Source: Bacillota bacterium
GTDB taxonomy: Bacteria; Bacillota; Syntrophomonadia; Syntrophomonadales; Syntrophomonadaceae
Assembly (NCBI GenBank): GCA_023395515.1
Contig: JAEWZB010000071.1
Span: 1 to 35,083 of the forward strand
Length of the DNA: 35,083 nt
Direction of reading: 5' to 3'
Below the pieces are notes generated by a model, which did no database searches, was not told the DNA's origin, and saw nothing but the letters and a program-made list of their open reading frames with translations. Position 1 is the first letter of the stretch. Every line of letters starts with the position of its first letter. Positions 14,830 through 23,092 of the stretch are shown in pieces. The position numbers and the translations under genes were made by a program.

Positions 14830-15226
14830 AAAGCACCTCCCAAAAATAACTTAAAATAATATTATGCATAATTTTATTTCATATTTATATTTGATGCGCA
14901 GGTATTAATCGTTTTGTGTAGAAATATTCCCCATAAGCAATAATTATGACGGGTTAAGGGACGCTTATAGTCAAGCGCAAATGATTGCGGTTACATTCAC
15001 ATTGTACCATTAAAAGGCTAATTTAACAATAATTAGCGCGAAAAGGACCTGGAATGGTGCGGCTATTAACAATATTTATAGGGGGCAAAACTCAAGCATT
15101 ATAAAATAAAGCTTGAGTTTTATATGGTGTACATTGCTTGAATTGGGAAACTGACCTTAGCAGGGGAGGAGGGTAAGAAGGTTTAAGAAATATTGGTTTT
15201 AAACTAATTGAAGGAGAGTGAATGGT
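14830..15226. other. 397-bp divergent regulatory gap with hairpins
   Basis: No gene is seen. AT-rich sequence on the left includes, on the minus strand, an extended -10-like TGCATAAT before the carbonic anhydrase. Around 14962-14989 two hairpins overlap (CGCTT/AAGCG and CGCAA/TTGCG) and share two bases, so they exclude one another. At 15087-15121 a perfect 11-bp inverted repeat (AAAACTCAAGC / GCTTGAGTTTT, 13-base loop) may be a leader terminator for the channel gene. No good sigma-A promoter was found for the channel. Confidence 0.45.
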
Positions 15227-16081
15227 ATGAATTTCCTAACTCCAGCTGAAATTGCTGCTGCAGCTAGTAATGCTGGTAAAGCAAAAACGGAGCTGTCAAT
15301 TTTAAAAATGGTGGTACTAGGTATTTTAGCCGGTGCCTATATTGGTTTTGGGGCGAACTTAGCAACTAAGGTGGGTGCAGCTCCTGACGCAGATACTGCC
15401 ATGGGTATTTTCCTATTTGGAGCAGTTTTCTCGGTAGGTCTAATGATGGTTGTTATTGCAGGTGCTGAACTTTTCACCGGTAATAATATGGCTTGTATGC
15501 TGGCAGTTTTAAATGGGCAAGCAACTTGGGGTGGATTATTAAAGAACTGGGTTGTTGTTTATGTGGCTAACTTTGTAGGTTCGGTACTTTTAGTATTTAT
15601 TATATTTGGCGGTATGTACTGGGTGGCGGCCGACCCCGCTACAGGTGCCATAGGCCTAAGTGCTATGGGTGCTAAAGCCGTAGCAATTGCCAAAGGTAAA
15701 CTAAGTTTAACTTGGGGAGCTGCTTTCTTACGTGCTATCTGTTGTAACTGGTTAGTTTGTTTAGCTGTATGGTTAGCTTTTGCTTCTAAAGATATAGTAG
15801 GCAAAATCTTTGGTATTTTCTTCCCGATCATGGCCTTCGTATCTAGTGGATTTGAGCATAGTGTTGCCAATATGTATTTTATCCCTATGGGCATTCAGAT
15901 TGCTAATGCTGCACCGGCAGCGGCAGCCGAAAAGATGGCTATGGCGCCTGAAGCCATAGGCTCTTTCTTCTCTTATGGTAATTTTGTAATGGCGAACTTG
16001 ATTCCGGTAACCTTGGGTAATATTGTAGGTGGGGCAATATTTGTGGCTATGTTCTACTGGCTAGCTTACTTGAAAAAATAA
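15227..16081 (+). CDS. formate/nitrite transporter family channel (FocA/NirC-like)
   Basis: A 284-residue FNT-family protein with six membrane segments. Signatures visible are GAELFTGNNM (Thr84 in the gating loop) and the late motif GFEHSVANMYFIP with the central channel His211, equivalent to E. coli FocA His209. FNT channels move formate, nitrite, hydrosulfide or other small monovalent anions across the membrane. The ATG at 15227 is preceded by AAGGAG at 10 bases; GTG 15218 is too close to it. The carbonic anhydrase neighbour favours formate over nitrite; this is an inference. Confidence 0.93.
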   Translation: MNFLTPAEIAAAASNAGKAKTELSILKMVVLGILAGAYIGFGANLATKVGAAPDADTAMGIFLFGAVFSVGLMMVVIAGAELFTGNNMACMLAVLNGQATWGGLLKNWVVVYVANFVGSVLLVFIIFGGMYWVAADPATGAIGLSAMGAKAVAIAKGKLSLTWGAAFLRAICCNWLVCLAVWLAFASKDIVGKIFGIFFPIMAFVSSGFEHSVANMYFIPMGIQIANAAPAAAAEKMAMAPEAIGSFFSYGNFVMANLIPVTLGNIVGGAIFVAMFYWLAYLKK

Positions 16082-16159
16082 TTTACCTATATATCCCCTG
16101 TCTTTCATGGCGTAATAAGGAACAGCCCCATTGCAAGCAAAATTTGATATTAAATTAAG

Positions 16160-16187
16160 AGAGATCACAATGTGGTCTCTTTTTTTT
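16160..16187 (+). terminator. rho-independent terminator after the FNT channel gene
   Basis: Stem AGAGATCAC / GTGGTCTCT (9 bp with one G-U pair), 3-base loop, then seven further T after the stem. Confidence 0.92.
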
Positions 16188-16268
16188 GTTGAACATTTAA
16201 AAAATCTGTTTGCTAAACACTGTATATGACTGATTTTAGGGGGAATATTTTGGAAAGGGCTCCTTTCT

Positions 16269-16301
16269 ATGACAATATTTACCACATAACCCTGCTATAA
16301 T
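16269..16301 (+). promoter_or_regulatory. spoIIE promoter with 21-bp spacing (Spo0A-type sigma-A)
   Basis: ATGACA (16269-16274) and TATAAT (16296-16301, with TGC just before it) are 21 bp apart. Bacillus spoIIE and spoIIG promoters are known for such 21-22 bp spacing and need Spo0A~P. No convincing TGTCGAA 0A box was found by eye upstream. The ATG lies 32 bases downstream. Confidence 0.6.
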
Positions 16302-16333
16302 GGGAAGACAAGACTTCCAAGGGAGGTAAAACT

Positions 16334-18811
16334 ATGTTTGATAAAGTAGAGATTTATCCATATCAAAGGGTTGCTGAAACAGTTATAACCAGCCGCAAAC
16401 CACCTAGAAAAAGTAGAGCCCTTACCAAAGGAAACCTTATTAAAGGTTTAAAATTTAACCTCAATTTTAATATAAACCAAGCCTTATTAAATTTACTCTC
16501 CATAAATAATGTTCTTTTGGCCCTGGGAGGATTAATAATGGCCCGGGCGTTAGTTTTGGAAGAAATACTGCCTTTTATTTTTGCCTATCTAGCCGCTTTT
16601 GCGGGCCGGGATAGAAGCAAGGCTATACTGATATCAGTTTTTGCAGTTATAGGCTTCTTCACTTTACTGCATGGTGTAGCATTGGGAACTAATCTTTTTG
16701 CTCTATTTGCTTTAGTAGGGGTATTATACTACATAAAGGTTCCCGCTGATCGAATATGGTGGGGACTACCCTTACTGACTTTAGCTGTATTGATGGTGGC
16801 CAAAACTATTATGGCGGTTTTTACCGGACTAACCTTTTACGGGCAAATGGTTATAATATTTGAAGCTATGATTGCGGGAGTTTTAACTTTCGTATTTATG
16901 GTAGGTAATGATGTCTTGGAACAAAAAAAGCCTTTAGTATCTTTTACCTTTGAGGATATGGCCGCTTTCGTAATATTAGGCGTAGGCATCGTGATGGGCT
17001 TTAATGATATACATCTGGGCGGTTTAAGCTTGAGCAGCATAATATGCCGGGTAGGAATACTAATTGCCGCATTTTTATGGGGTAGTGGGGGAGGAACTAT
17101 GGTTGGGGTTATGGCCGGAATTATACCTTCTATTTCTTCCAGTGTATTTGCCCAAACTTTAGGTATGTATGCTATGTCAGGCCTTCTGGCCGGATTATTT
17201 AGACATTTTGGCCGTTTAGGGGTAATCATCGGCTTTATGTTAGGAACTTTAGCTTTATCTATGTTCATTGCGGAAACTAGGGTAACTATTTTAGGGATGT
17301 GGGAGACTGGTATTGCTTGTTTGATCTTTTTCGCTCTGCCTAGCTCCCTGAAAGAAAAGATACCCATCAAGACCTTAGGTCCTATAAATGAAGTTAAAGA
17401 TGTTCAGGTACAAATGTTAGATGCCCGTTTAAAAGAAACGGCCCGCACCCGCATTGAAAATTTAGCGGCGGTATTTGAAGAATTAGGTTCCACCTTTGCG
17501 GAAGAAAAGCCCTCTCTTGGAACAGCAGAGGGAACCGCCTATCTGAACTATCTGTATGATGAAATATCCCATGGATTTTGTGAAAGCTGTTCCCGTTATG
17601 AAAGTTGTTGGGGAAGGGATTGTTATAGTACTTCTCAAGAAATTCTGGATATTTTTACTATAGCAGAGAGTAATGGCCAAGTTAGCTATGAAGAATGCCC
17701 GGTAGAATTTAGAAGAAGGTGCATAAATGGCCGGGAGATGGTGAATACCATAAATTTTTTATTTGATAATTTACGCATAAATGAATATTGGTCAGATAAA
17801 TTAAACGATACTAGGGGCTTAGTAGCCATGCAATTAAAAGGGGTCAGTGATGTAATAAGAAATCTGGCTGAAGACATGGATGTCAAGACTACCGTCGATT
17901 TTGAACTTAGGGGCCAATTATTGAAAGAGTGTAAAAGATTGGGCTTAAAAGATATTACTGATATTACCCCTATAAGAAATGGGTTAGATCAGTATTATTT
18001 AAAAATTACGGCTAACTCTTGTGGAGAAGGCAGTGCTTGTGAATCGGATTTATCGGTAGCTTTATCCTCTATAATGAAGGAGAAGCTGGAGGTATGTGAT
18101 AAAAAATGCCCGCGTTTTAAGGGGAAAGGTCCTTGTGAATTTACTTTAACCAGAGCCTTTGCTTATAAAGTTCATAGTGGTGCAGCTCAAATCGGTAAAG
18201 AGAAAATATGTGGAGATAGTTTTACTATCGCAACTCTGAAAGAAGGCAAAGAACTGGTAGCTCTAAGTGATGGCATGGGAATTGGAGAAAAGGCTTGTAC
18301 GGAAAGCCAAGCTGCGGTCCGCTTGCTGGAAACCTTGCTTAGCAGTGGTTTTACCCGGGAAATAGCTTTGAAAACTATTAACTCGGTTTTAATGCTCAGA
18401 TCCCACAAGGATTCGTTTGCTACTCTAGATATGATGATTATGGATTTATATACTGGTGAAGTGGATTTTATTAAAATCGGCAGTGCTCCTTCCTTTATTA
18501 AAAGAGGCCATAAGGTAGGGATAGTAACTTCTAATTCTTTACCTATTGGCATTTTAAATGATGTAGATATTGCGGCTAAGCGAAGCTCTCTAAATCCCCG
18601 GGATTTAATTGTAATGGTTAGTGATGGGGTATTAGAAATTTTCCGGGATGCTGATACTAGTTTATGGGTGGCTGATTTTCTAACTAACCTTAATGAAAGT
18701 GATCCGCAATTAGTGGCGGAAATGATATTAAATAAAGCTTTAAGCCTTTGTGGAGGCCGCCCCAGTGATGACATGACCGTAGTCTGCTCTTACATAGACC
18801 TTAACTTGTAA
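16334..18811 (+). CDS. spoIIE: stage II sporulation protein E (SpoIIE phosphatase)
   Basis: An 825-residue protein: a cytoplasmic N-terminus, about ten membrane segments (residues about 50-340), a central regulatory region with several cysteines (SCSRYESCWGRDC), and a C-terminal PP2C-type phosphatase. The phosphatase shows GDS near 627, SDGMGIGE near 644-651, SDGV near 763 and DDMTV near 811, the aspartates being metal ligands. SpoIIE joins the polar septum and dephosphorylates SpoIIAA to activate sigma-F in the forespore. Length is as in Bacillus (827). GGGAGG stands 8 bases before the ATG. Confidence 0.98.
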   Translation: MFDKVEIYPYQRVAETVITSRKPPRKSRALTKGNLIKGLKFNLNFNINQALLNLLSINNVLLALGGLIMARALVLEEILPFIFAYLAAFAGRDRSKAILISVFAVIGFFTLLHGVALGTNLFALFALVGVLYYIKVPADRIWWGLPLLTLAVLMVAKTIMAVFTGLTFYGQMVIIFEAMIAGVLTFVFMVGNDVLEQKKPLVSFTFEDMAAFVILGVGIVMGFNDIHLGGLSLSSIICRVGILIAAFLWGSGGGTMVGVMAGIIPSISSSVFAQTLGMYAMSGLLAGLFRHFGRLGVIIGFMLGTLALSMFIAETRVTILGMWETGIACLIFFALPSSLKEKIPIKTLGPINEVKDVQVQMLDARLKETARTRIENLAAVFEELGSTFAEEKPSLGTAEGTAYLNYLYDEISHGFCESCSRYESCWGRDCYSTSQEILDIFTIAESNGQVSYEECPVEFRRRCINGREMVNTINFLFDNLRINEYWSDKLNDTRGLVAMQLKGVSDVIRNLAEDMDVKTTVDFELRGQLLKECKRLGLKDITDITPIRNGLDQYYLKITANSCGEGSACESDLSVALSSIMKEKLEVCDKKCPRFKGKGPCEFTLTRAFAYKVHSGAAQIGKEKICGDSFTIATLKEGKELVALSDGMGIGEKACTESQAAVRLLETLLSSGFTREIALKTINSVLMLRSHKDSFATLDMMIMDLYTGEVDFIKIGSAPSFIKRGHKVGIVTSNSLPIGILNDVDIAAKRSSLNPRDLIVMVSDGVLEIFRDADTSLWVADFLTNLNESDPQLVAEMILNKALSLCGGRPSDDMTVVCSYIDLNL

Positions 18812-18882
18812 GAATTTTTAATGCTAATTCTGCATAGTTTTCCTTTAGATCGTTGATAAAGTTAGTAATCTCCTGCAGACCG

Positions 18883-18926
18883 TGACGGAAGTGAAGGTCA
18901 AGGCGCGCAAAAATTTGCTTCTGTCA
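18883..18926. repeat. imperfect inverted repeat between spoIIE and tilS
   Basis: TGACGGAAG (18883-18891) pairs with CTTCTGTCA (18918-18926) over 9 bp with one G-U, enclosing a further small palindrome GCAAAAATTTGC (18907-18918) that competes for the shared C. No T run follows. It may be a structured leader of tilS, or the worn end of a mobile sequence. Confidence 0.4.
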
Positions 18927-18994
18927 TCGTTCTGGGGGTATCAATTAGGGGAAATTTGGGGTAGCATTATAAAAAAAGGCTGTCGGAGTTTTAT

Positions 18995-20356
18995 ATGGAG
19001 AAAAAGGTTAAGAACTATATTACTCTACATAATATGATTCGAAAGAATGACCATATTATTTTAGGCATATCAGGAGGGCCCGACTCAATGGCCCTCTTAT
19101 ATATAATGAATAAACTAGGAGTAGACATGGGATTTACTTTATCAGTAGCTCATGTCCATCACTGTTTGCGCCCGGAAGCTGATGAAGAAGCTGACTTGGT
19201 AAAAAATACTTGTGCCGGACTAAACCTGCCTTTTTATTTACACCAAGTAGATGTGGCTAAAAAAGCCAGCCTGGAAAAGAAGTCGCAGGAAGAGGCCGGG
19301 CGCGAAGTGCGCTATCAGTTTTTCTCTAAACTTTTGACCGAACTAAAGGCCGATTTAATTGCTACTGCCCACCACCAGGATGATAATGCGGAAACGGTTT
19401 TATTACACCTTTTACGGGGTACGGGTATTAAAGGCTTACGGGGAATTCTGCCCGTTAACGGCAATATTATCAGGCCTTTACTGGAGATAAACAAACTGGA
19501 AATAGAGGATTACCTTAAGGCCCAAGGCCTTCCTTATTATGTAGACCAGAGTAACTTTGATCCGGCCTATCTTAGAAACAAAATTCGCCACCATTTAATT
19601 CCTTTATTAAAAGAAGAGTATAATCCCCGGATTGTGGAAAACTTAAATCAACTGGCAGTTATTGCTAGAGAAGAAAACCAAGCTTTAGAACTAGAGGTGC
19701 AAAATGCTTTGCCGCAAGTTATCGTGCACAAAGATACTAATAGTATTACTCTAAATATTGGGGAATTAGATAAATGGCCTAAAGCGGTGCAAAAAAGAGC
19801 TATTTTTAAAGTATTAGGCAGTTTAGCCGGGGAAAAAGGCTGGGAAGCCAGTGATATTGAGATTATTTTAGACTTAATGACTAAAACCGGTTCTTCGAAA
19901 AGGGTTCATTTAAAAAAATCAGTAAATATAGCTAAGGTATATGATGAGTTGGTATTTTCCACGTTTAAAAAGGAAATAATATCTTTTGACTACATTTTAA
20001 ATATTCCTACTATTATTTCCCTGCCTACCGGTGATAAATATCAGATTGAACTGGTAACAGCTAATGATTTTCGAGCTGAGGATTACGATCTTTATATAGA
20101 TTATGATAAATGTACACCTCCCCTCCATCTGCGTTCACGCCAAATGGGAGATATGTTTTATCCCTATGGCATAGAGGGAAGCAAAAAGGTTAAAGATTTT
20201 TTTATAGATGCTAAAGTCCCTAGAGCTAAACGAAATGATATACCTTTATTAACTAGTTCGAGGGGAGACATATACGCTATTTTAGGTTACCGGATATCAA
20301 GTTTAGCCAAGGTAGATCAAAACAGCCAACGCATTCTGGCCTTTAAAAAAGTTTAG
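18995..20356 (+). CDS. tilS: tRNA(Ile)-lysidine synthase TilS
   Basis: A 453-residue protein with the ATP-pyrophosphatase loop SGGPDS at residues 26-31, HHQDDNAETVLLHLLRGTG about 130-146 and a C-terminal substrate-binding domain (LRSRQMGDMFYPYG). It attaches lysine to C34 of the CAU anticodon tRNA-Ile, which changes its amino acid and codon identity; it is essential. CGGAG lies 6 bases before the ATG. In most Firmicutes hpt follows tilS and precedes ftsH; here ftsH comes directly. Confidence 0.97.
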   Translation: MEKKVKNYITLHNMIRKNDHIILGISGGPDSMALLYIMNKLGVDMGFTLSVAHVHHCLRPEADEEADLVKNTCAGLNLPFYLHQVDVAKKASLEKKSQEEAGREVRYQFFSKLLTELKADLIATAHHQDDNAETVLLHLLRGTGIKGLRGILPVNGNIIRPLLEINKLEIEDYLKAQGLPYYVDQSNFDPAYLRNKIRHHLIPLLKEEYNPRIVENLNQLAVIAREENQALELEVQNALPQVIVHKDTNSITLNIGELDKWPKAVQKRAIFKVLGSLAGEKGWEASDIEIILDLMTKTGSSKRVHLKKSVNIAKVYDELVFSTFKKEIISFDYILNIPTIISLPTGDKYQIELVTANDFRAEDYDLYIDYDKCTPPLHLRSRQMGDMFYPYGIEGSKKVKDFFIDAKVPRAKRNDIPLLTSSRGDIYAILGYRISSLAKVDQNSQRILAFKKV

Positions 20357-20369
20357 CCCGGAGGCTAAA
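20352..20369 (+). terminator. weak hairpin at the end of tilS
   Basis: TTTAGCC / GGCTAAA, 7-bp perfect stem with a CGGA tetraloop, includes the tilS stop codon. Only a mixed AT tail follows, so termination would be partial. Confidence 0.4.
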
Positions 20370-20429
20370 TTATATTAAAAAAGCTAATTTAATAAGATGT
20401 TTACCAAAAGTTTATAATAAATGGTAACA

Positions 20430-20458
20430 TTGAAAAGGATAGGCGGTTATGCTACAAT
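20430..20458 (+). promoter_or_regulatory. sigma-A promoter of ftsH
   Basis: TTGAAA (20430-20435), 17 bases, TACAAT (20453-20458), with TGC directly before the -10 box (extended -10). The TTG start is 41 bases downstream. Confidence 0.8.
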
Positions 20459-20498
20459 ATGACGAAAATTTCAATTGGGTAAAAGGGGAGGAAAGATT

Positions 20499-22346
20499 TT
20501 GGACAAGGCTCTAAAAAATATTGCTATATATGTTTTAATTGTCTTGCTAGCCCTGTTTGTCATGCGCATGTTCCCCGGCAATCAGGAACAGGCTACTGAA
20601 CTAACAGAGCTGGATTTTATTAACAAGGTAAAAACCGAACAGGTGGCTGTCGCTAATATTGAGGTGGCTGACAATGTTTATAATATAACCGGGACTTTAA
20701 AGGACGAAACTTCATATCAAACTACGGTTTCTAAAGAAAGTGATATTATTACACTTTTAATGGCTAAAAATGTCCCCTATGATACTCAGCCAGTTGCGCC
20801 ACCGCCATGGTGGATGTCGCTCCTTAGTACATTGTTACCTATCCTGCTGTTAATTGGGTTTTTAGTATTCATAATGAATCAGACCCAAGGCGGCGGCAAC
20901 CGCGTAATGCAGTTTGGCAAGAGTAAAGCTCGACTAATGTCGGGAGAGGATGTCAAAGTCACTTTTAAAGATGTAGCCGGAGCCGAAGAGGCTAAAGAGG
21001 AAATGGAAGAAGTTGTAGAATTTCTGAAAAGCCCGCAAAAGTTTATTCAAATTGGAGCCAAAATCCCTAAAGGAGTATTATTGTTTGGTGCTCCTGGTAC
21101 CGGTAAAACTTTAATGGCTAAAGCAGTAGCGGGAGAAGCCGGAGTTCCGTTTTTCTCCATAAGCGGTTCTGATTTTGTGGAAATGTTTGTCGGGGTTGGA
21201 GCTGCCCGGGTCCGGGATTTATTTGAACAGGCTAAAAAAAGTTCACCTTGTATAGTATTTATAGATGAAATTGATGCCGTAGGCCGCCAGCGTGGAGCAG
21301 GACTAGGGGGAGGTCATGATGAACGGGAACAAACCCTAAACCAGCTTTTAGTGGAAATGGATGGCTTTAGCACTAATGAAGGCATAATAGTAATGGCTTC
21401 CACTAACCGTCCCGATATTCTGGACCCGGCCTTATTACGCCCCGGCCGTTTTGACCGGCATATATTAATTGATAAACCGGATGTTAAAGGCAGAGAAGCT
21501 ATATTAGCTGTCCATTCCAAGGATAAGCCTTTAGCTGAAGATGTAAACTTAGAAATACTAGCGAAGAGAACCCCGGGTTTTACCGGAGCTGATTTGGCTA
21601 ATATGGTTAATGAAGCGGCCTTGCTGACTGCCAGACGAGACGAAAAAATAATAAGTATGCATGCCCTGGAAGAAGCCATTGAAAGAGTAATTGCCGGACC
21701 CGAGAAGAAGACCCGGGTAATCTCGGAAAAAGAGAAAAAGTTAGTAGCTTACCATGAAGCAGGTCATGCTTTAGTAAGTTATTTCCTGCCTAACATGGAT
21801 AAATTGCACAAGATATCTATTATCCCCCGGGGCCGGGCTGGTGGTTACACGCTATTATTGCCGGAAGAGGATAGAAACTATATTACCAGATCATTCTTGT
21901 TGGAAGAAGTAACTACTCTTTTGGGAGGCCGGGTAGCCGAAGCCTTAATACTAAATGATATTAGTACGGGGGCGCAAAACGATTTAGAACGGGCTAGCGG
22001 CATAGTGCGTAAAATGATAACCGAATATGGGATGTCGGAAGAACTGGGCCCCTTAACTTTCGGACAAAAGAGTGAAGAAGTATTCTTAGGCCGGGATATT
22101 TCCCAACACCGCAATTATTCAGATGCTATTGCTTATGCTATAGATAAAGAAGCTAGTTCTTATATGGAAGAATGTTATAAACAAGCCGAAAAAATTCTTA
22201 CCGATAATATGGAGAAACTCCATAAAATTGCAGCCCGGTTGATAGAAGTAGAGACTATGGAAGCTGATGAATTTGAAAGAATAATGCAAGGTGAGGATTT
22301 AGAAACTGCCGGTGCAAGTGAAGACAGCGGTGAAGCAGAGGCATAA
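20499..22346 (+). CDS. ftsH: ATP-dependent zinc metalloprotease FtsH
   Basis: A 615-residue membrane AAA protease. Two N-terminal membrane helices (about residues 6-24 and 105-128) flank a periplasmic-side domain. The AAA module has Walker A GAPGTGKT near 197-204, Walker B IVFIDEID near 250-257 and the second region of homology TNRPDILDPALLRPGRFDR. The zinc site HEAGH is at 419-423. It degrades membrane and regulatory proteins, and in Bacillus helps sporulation start. The TTG at 20499 lies 7 bases after GGGGAGG; the upstream in-frame TTG at 20475 precedes that site. Confidence 0.98.
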   Translation: MDKALKNIAIYVLIVLLALFVMRMFPGNQEQATELTELDFINKVKTEQVAVANIEVADNVYNITGTLKDETSYQTTVSKESDIITLLMAKNVPYDTQPVAPPPWWMSLLSTLLPILLLIGFLVFIMNQTQGGGNRVMQFGKSKARLMSGEDVKVTFKDVAGAEEAKEEMEEVVEFLKSPQKFIQIGAKIPKGVLLFGAPGTGKTLMAKAVAGEAGVPFFSISGSDFVEMFVGVGAARVRDLFEQAKKSSPCIVFIDEIDAVGRQRGAGLGGGHDEREQTLNQLLVEMDGFSTNEGIIVMASTNRPDILDPALLRPGRFDRHILIDKPDVKGREAILAVHSKDKPLAEDVNLEILAKRTPGFTGADLANMVNEAALLTARRDEKIISMHALEEAIERVIAGPEKKTRVISEKEKKLVAYHEAGHALVSYFLPNMDKLHKISIIPRGRAGGYTLLLPEEDRNYITRSFLLEEVTTLLGGRVAEALILNDISTGAQNDLERASGIVRKMITEYGMSEELGPLTFGQKSEEVFLGRDISQHRNYSDAIAYAIDKEASSYMEECYKQAEKILTDNMEKLHKIAARLIEVETMEADEFERIMQGEDLETAGASEDSGEAEA

Positions 22347-22397
22347 GAGCCAAGTTTCTCTTAGACTTATGCATAGTTTTTTAATTAAAATGGATTT

Positions 22398-22420
22398 ACG
22401 GGCAGCCTATGGTTGCCCGT
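22398..22420. repeat. GC-rich hairpin after ftsH
   Basis: ACGGGCAGCC / GGTTGCCCGT form a 10-bp stem (one G-U) with a TAT loop. No T run follows, so it may protect the 3' end of the ftsH message or be an extragenic palindrome rather than a terminator. Confidence 0.45.
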
Positions 22421-22445
22421 AACATATTACTCCTAACGCCTAACA

Positions 22446-22459
22446 CCTTACGCCTTACA
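22446..22459 (+). repeat. 14-bp repeat, copy 1 (inverted copy at dusB end)
   Basis: CCTTACGCCTTACA occurs here in TAACGCC/TTACGCC-rich intergenic text (about 22430-22470) and again, inverted, at 34797-34810. It resembles a dispersed intergenic repeat; two copies alone do not prove it. Confidence 0.35.
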
Positions 22460-22494
22460 TTTAACACTTAACCAAACAAGGAGGAATATTTAGA

Positions 22495-22941
22495 TTGGAA
22501 AAGACGTTTACTATGGTTAAACCTGATGGAGTGCAAAGGGGTTTAACCGGAGAGATAATTAAGAGGATTGAGCAAAAGGGTTTTCGGTTAGTCGGGTTAA
22601 AAATGATGATGATTACTGAAGATTTAGCTCGTAAGCATTATGCCGAACATGTAGACAAAGGGTTTTTTCCTGAACTGTTAGCTTTTATAACTTCAGGTCC
22701 GGTAGTAGCAATGGTCTGGGAAGGTCCGGAAGTTATCAGCACTCTAAGAACTATGATGGGGAAAACTAATCCGGCCGAAGCTCTGCCTGGTACCATGCGG
22801 GGAGATTTGGCTGTGAATGTTTCCCAAAACATTATTCATGGTTCAGATTCCGGGGAAGCTGCCCAGCGGGAAATAAATCTATTTTTTAAACCGGAGGAAA
22901 TTAATACTTACTTAAGAGATATAGAAAAGTGGATATACTAA
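22495..22941 (+). CDS. ndk: nucleoside diphosphate kinase
   Basis: A 148-residue Ndk with the phosphate-binding N-terminus TFTMVKPDGVQRG and the active-site motif NIIHGSDS, where His115 carries the phosphate. It balances NTP and dNTP pools by moving the gamma phosphate between nucleotides. The start is TTG, with AAGGAGG 9 bases upstream. It has its own terminator, so it is separate from the HD-fol genes. Confidence 0.98.
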   Translation: MEKTFTMVKPDGVQRGLTGEIIKRIEQKGFRLVGLKMMMITEDLARKHYAEHVDKGFFPELLAFITSGPVVAMVWEGPEVISTLRTMMGKTNPAEALPGTMRGDLAVNVSQNIIHGSDSGEAAQREINLFFKPEEINTYLRDIEKWIY

Positions 22942-22945
22942 TAAA

Positions 22946-22968
22946 AAAACCGGGCCCGGCCCGGTTTT
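22946..22968. terminator. terminator after ndk
   Basis: AAAACCGGGC / GCCCGGTTTT, a perfect 10-bp stem with a CCG loop, with A tract before and T tract after. It begins 4 bp after the ndk stop and can work in both directions. Confidence 0.85.
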
Positions 22969-23092
22969 CACCATTTAGGCGAAAAACCAATAAACTAAAA
23001 GTAAAGAGACGGGGAAGGATTTTTCCCTATCCCGTTTAATATAATAATAATACAACCCCAGAGCAAGAAATTTGTTATTGAGGTGAATTGAT

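Noticed and set aside
16188..16268. Spo0A box upstream of spoIIE
   Set aside because: The best match (TTGAACA at about 16189-16195) has only five of seven positions and is far from the -35 box.
16837..17370. 177-residue open frame antisense to spoIIE
   Set aside because: It lies wholly opposite the membrane domain of spoIIE, is rich in Pro/Thr/Ile as expected of a reversed membrane-protein frame, and has no ribosome binding site.
18187..18774. 195-residue open frame antisense to the SpoIIE phosphatase domain
   Set aside because: Shadow of a strongly conserved coding region; composition (Ser, Leu, Ile, Arg rich) and lack of any motif fit a shadow frame.
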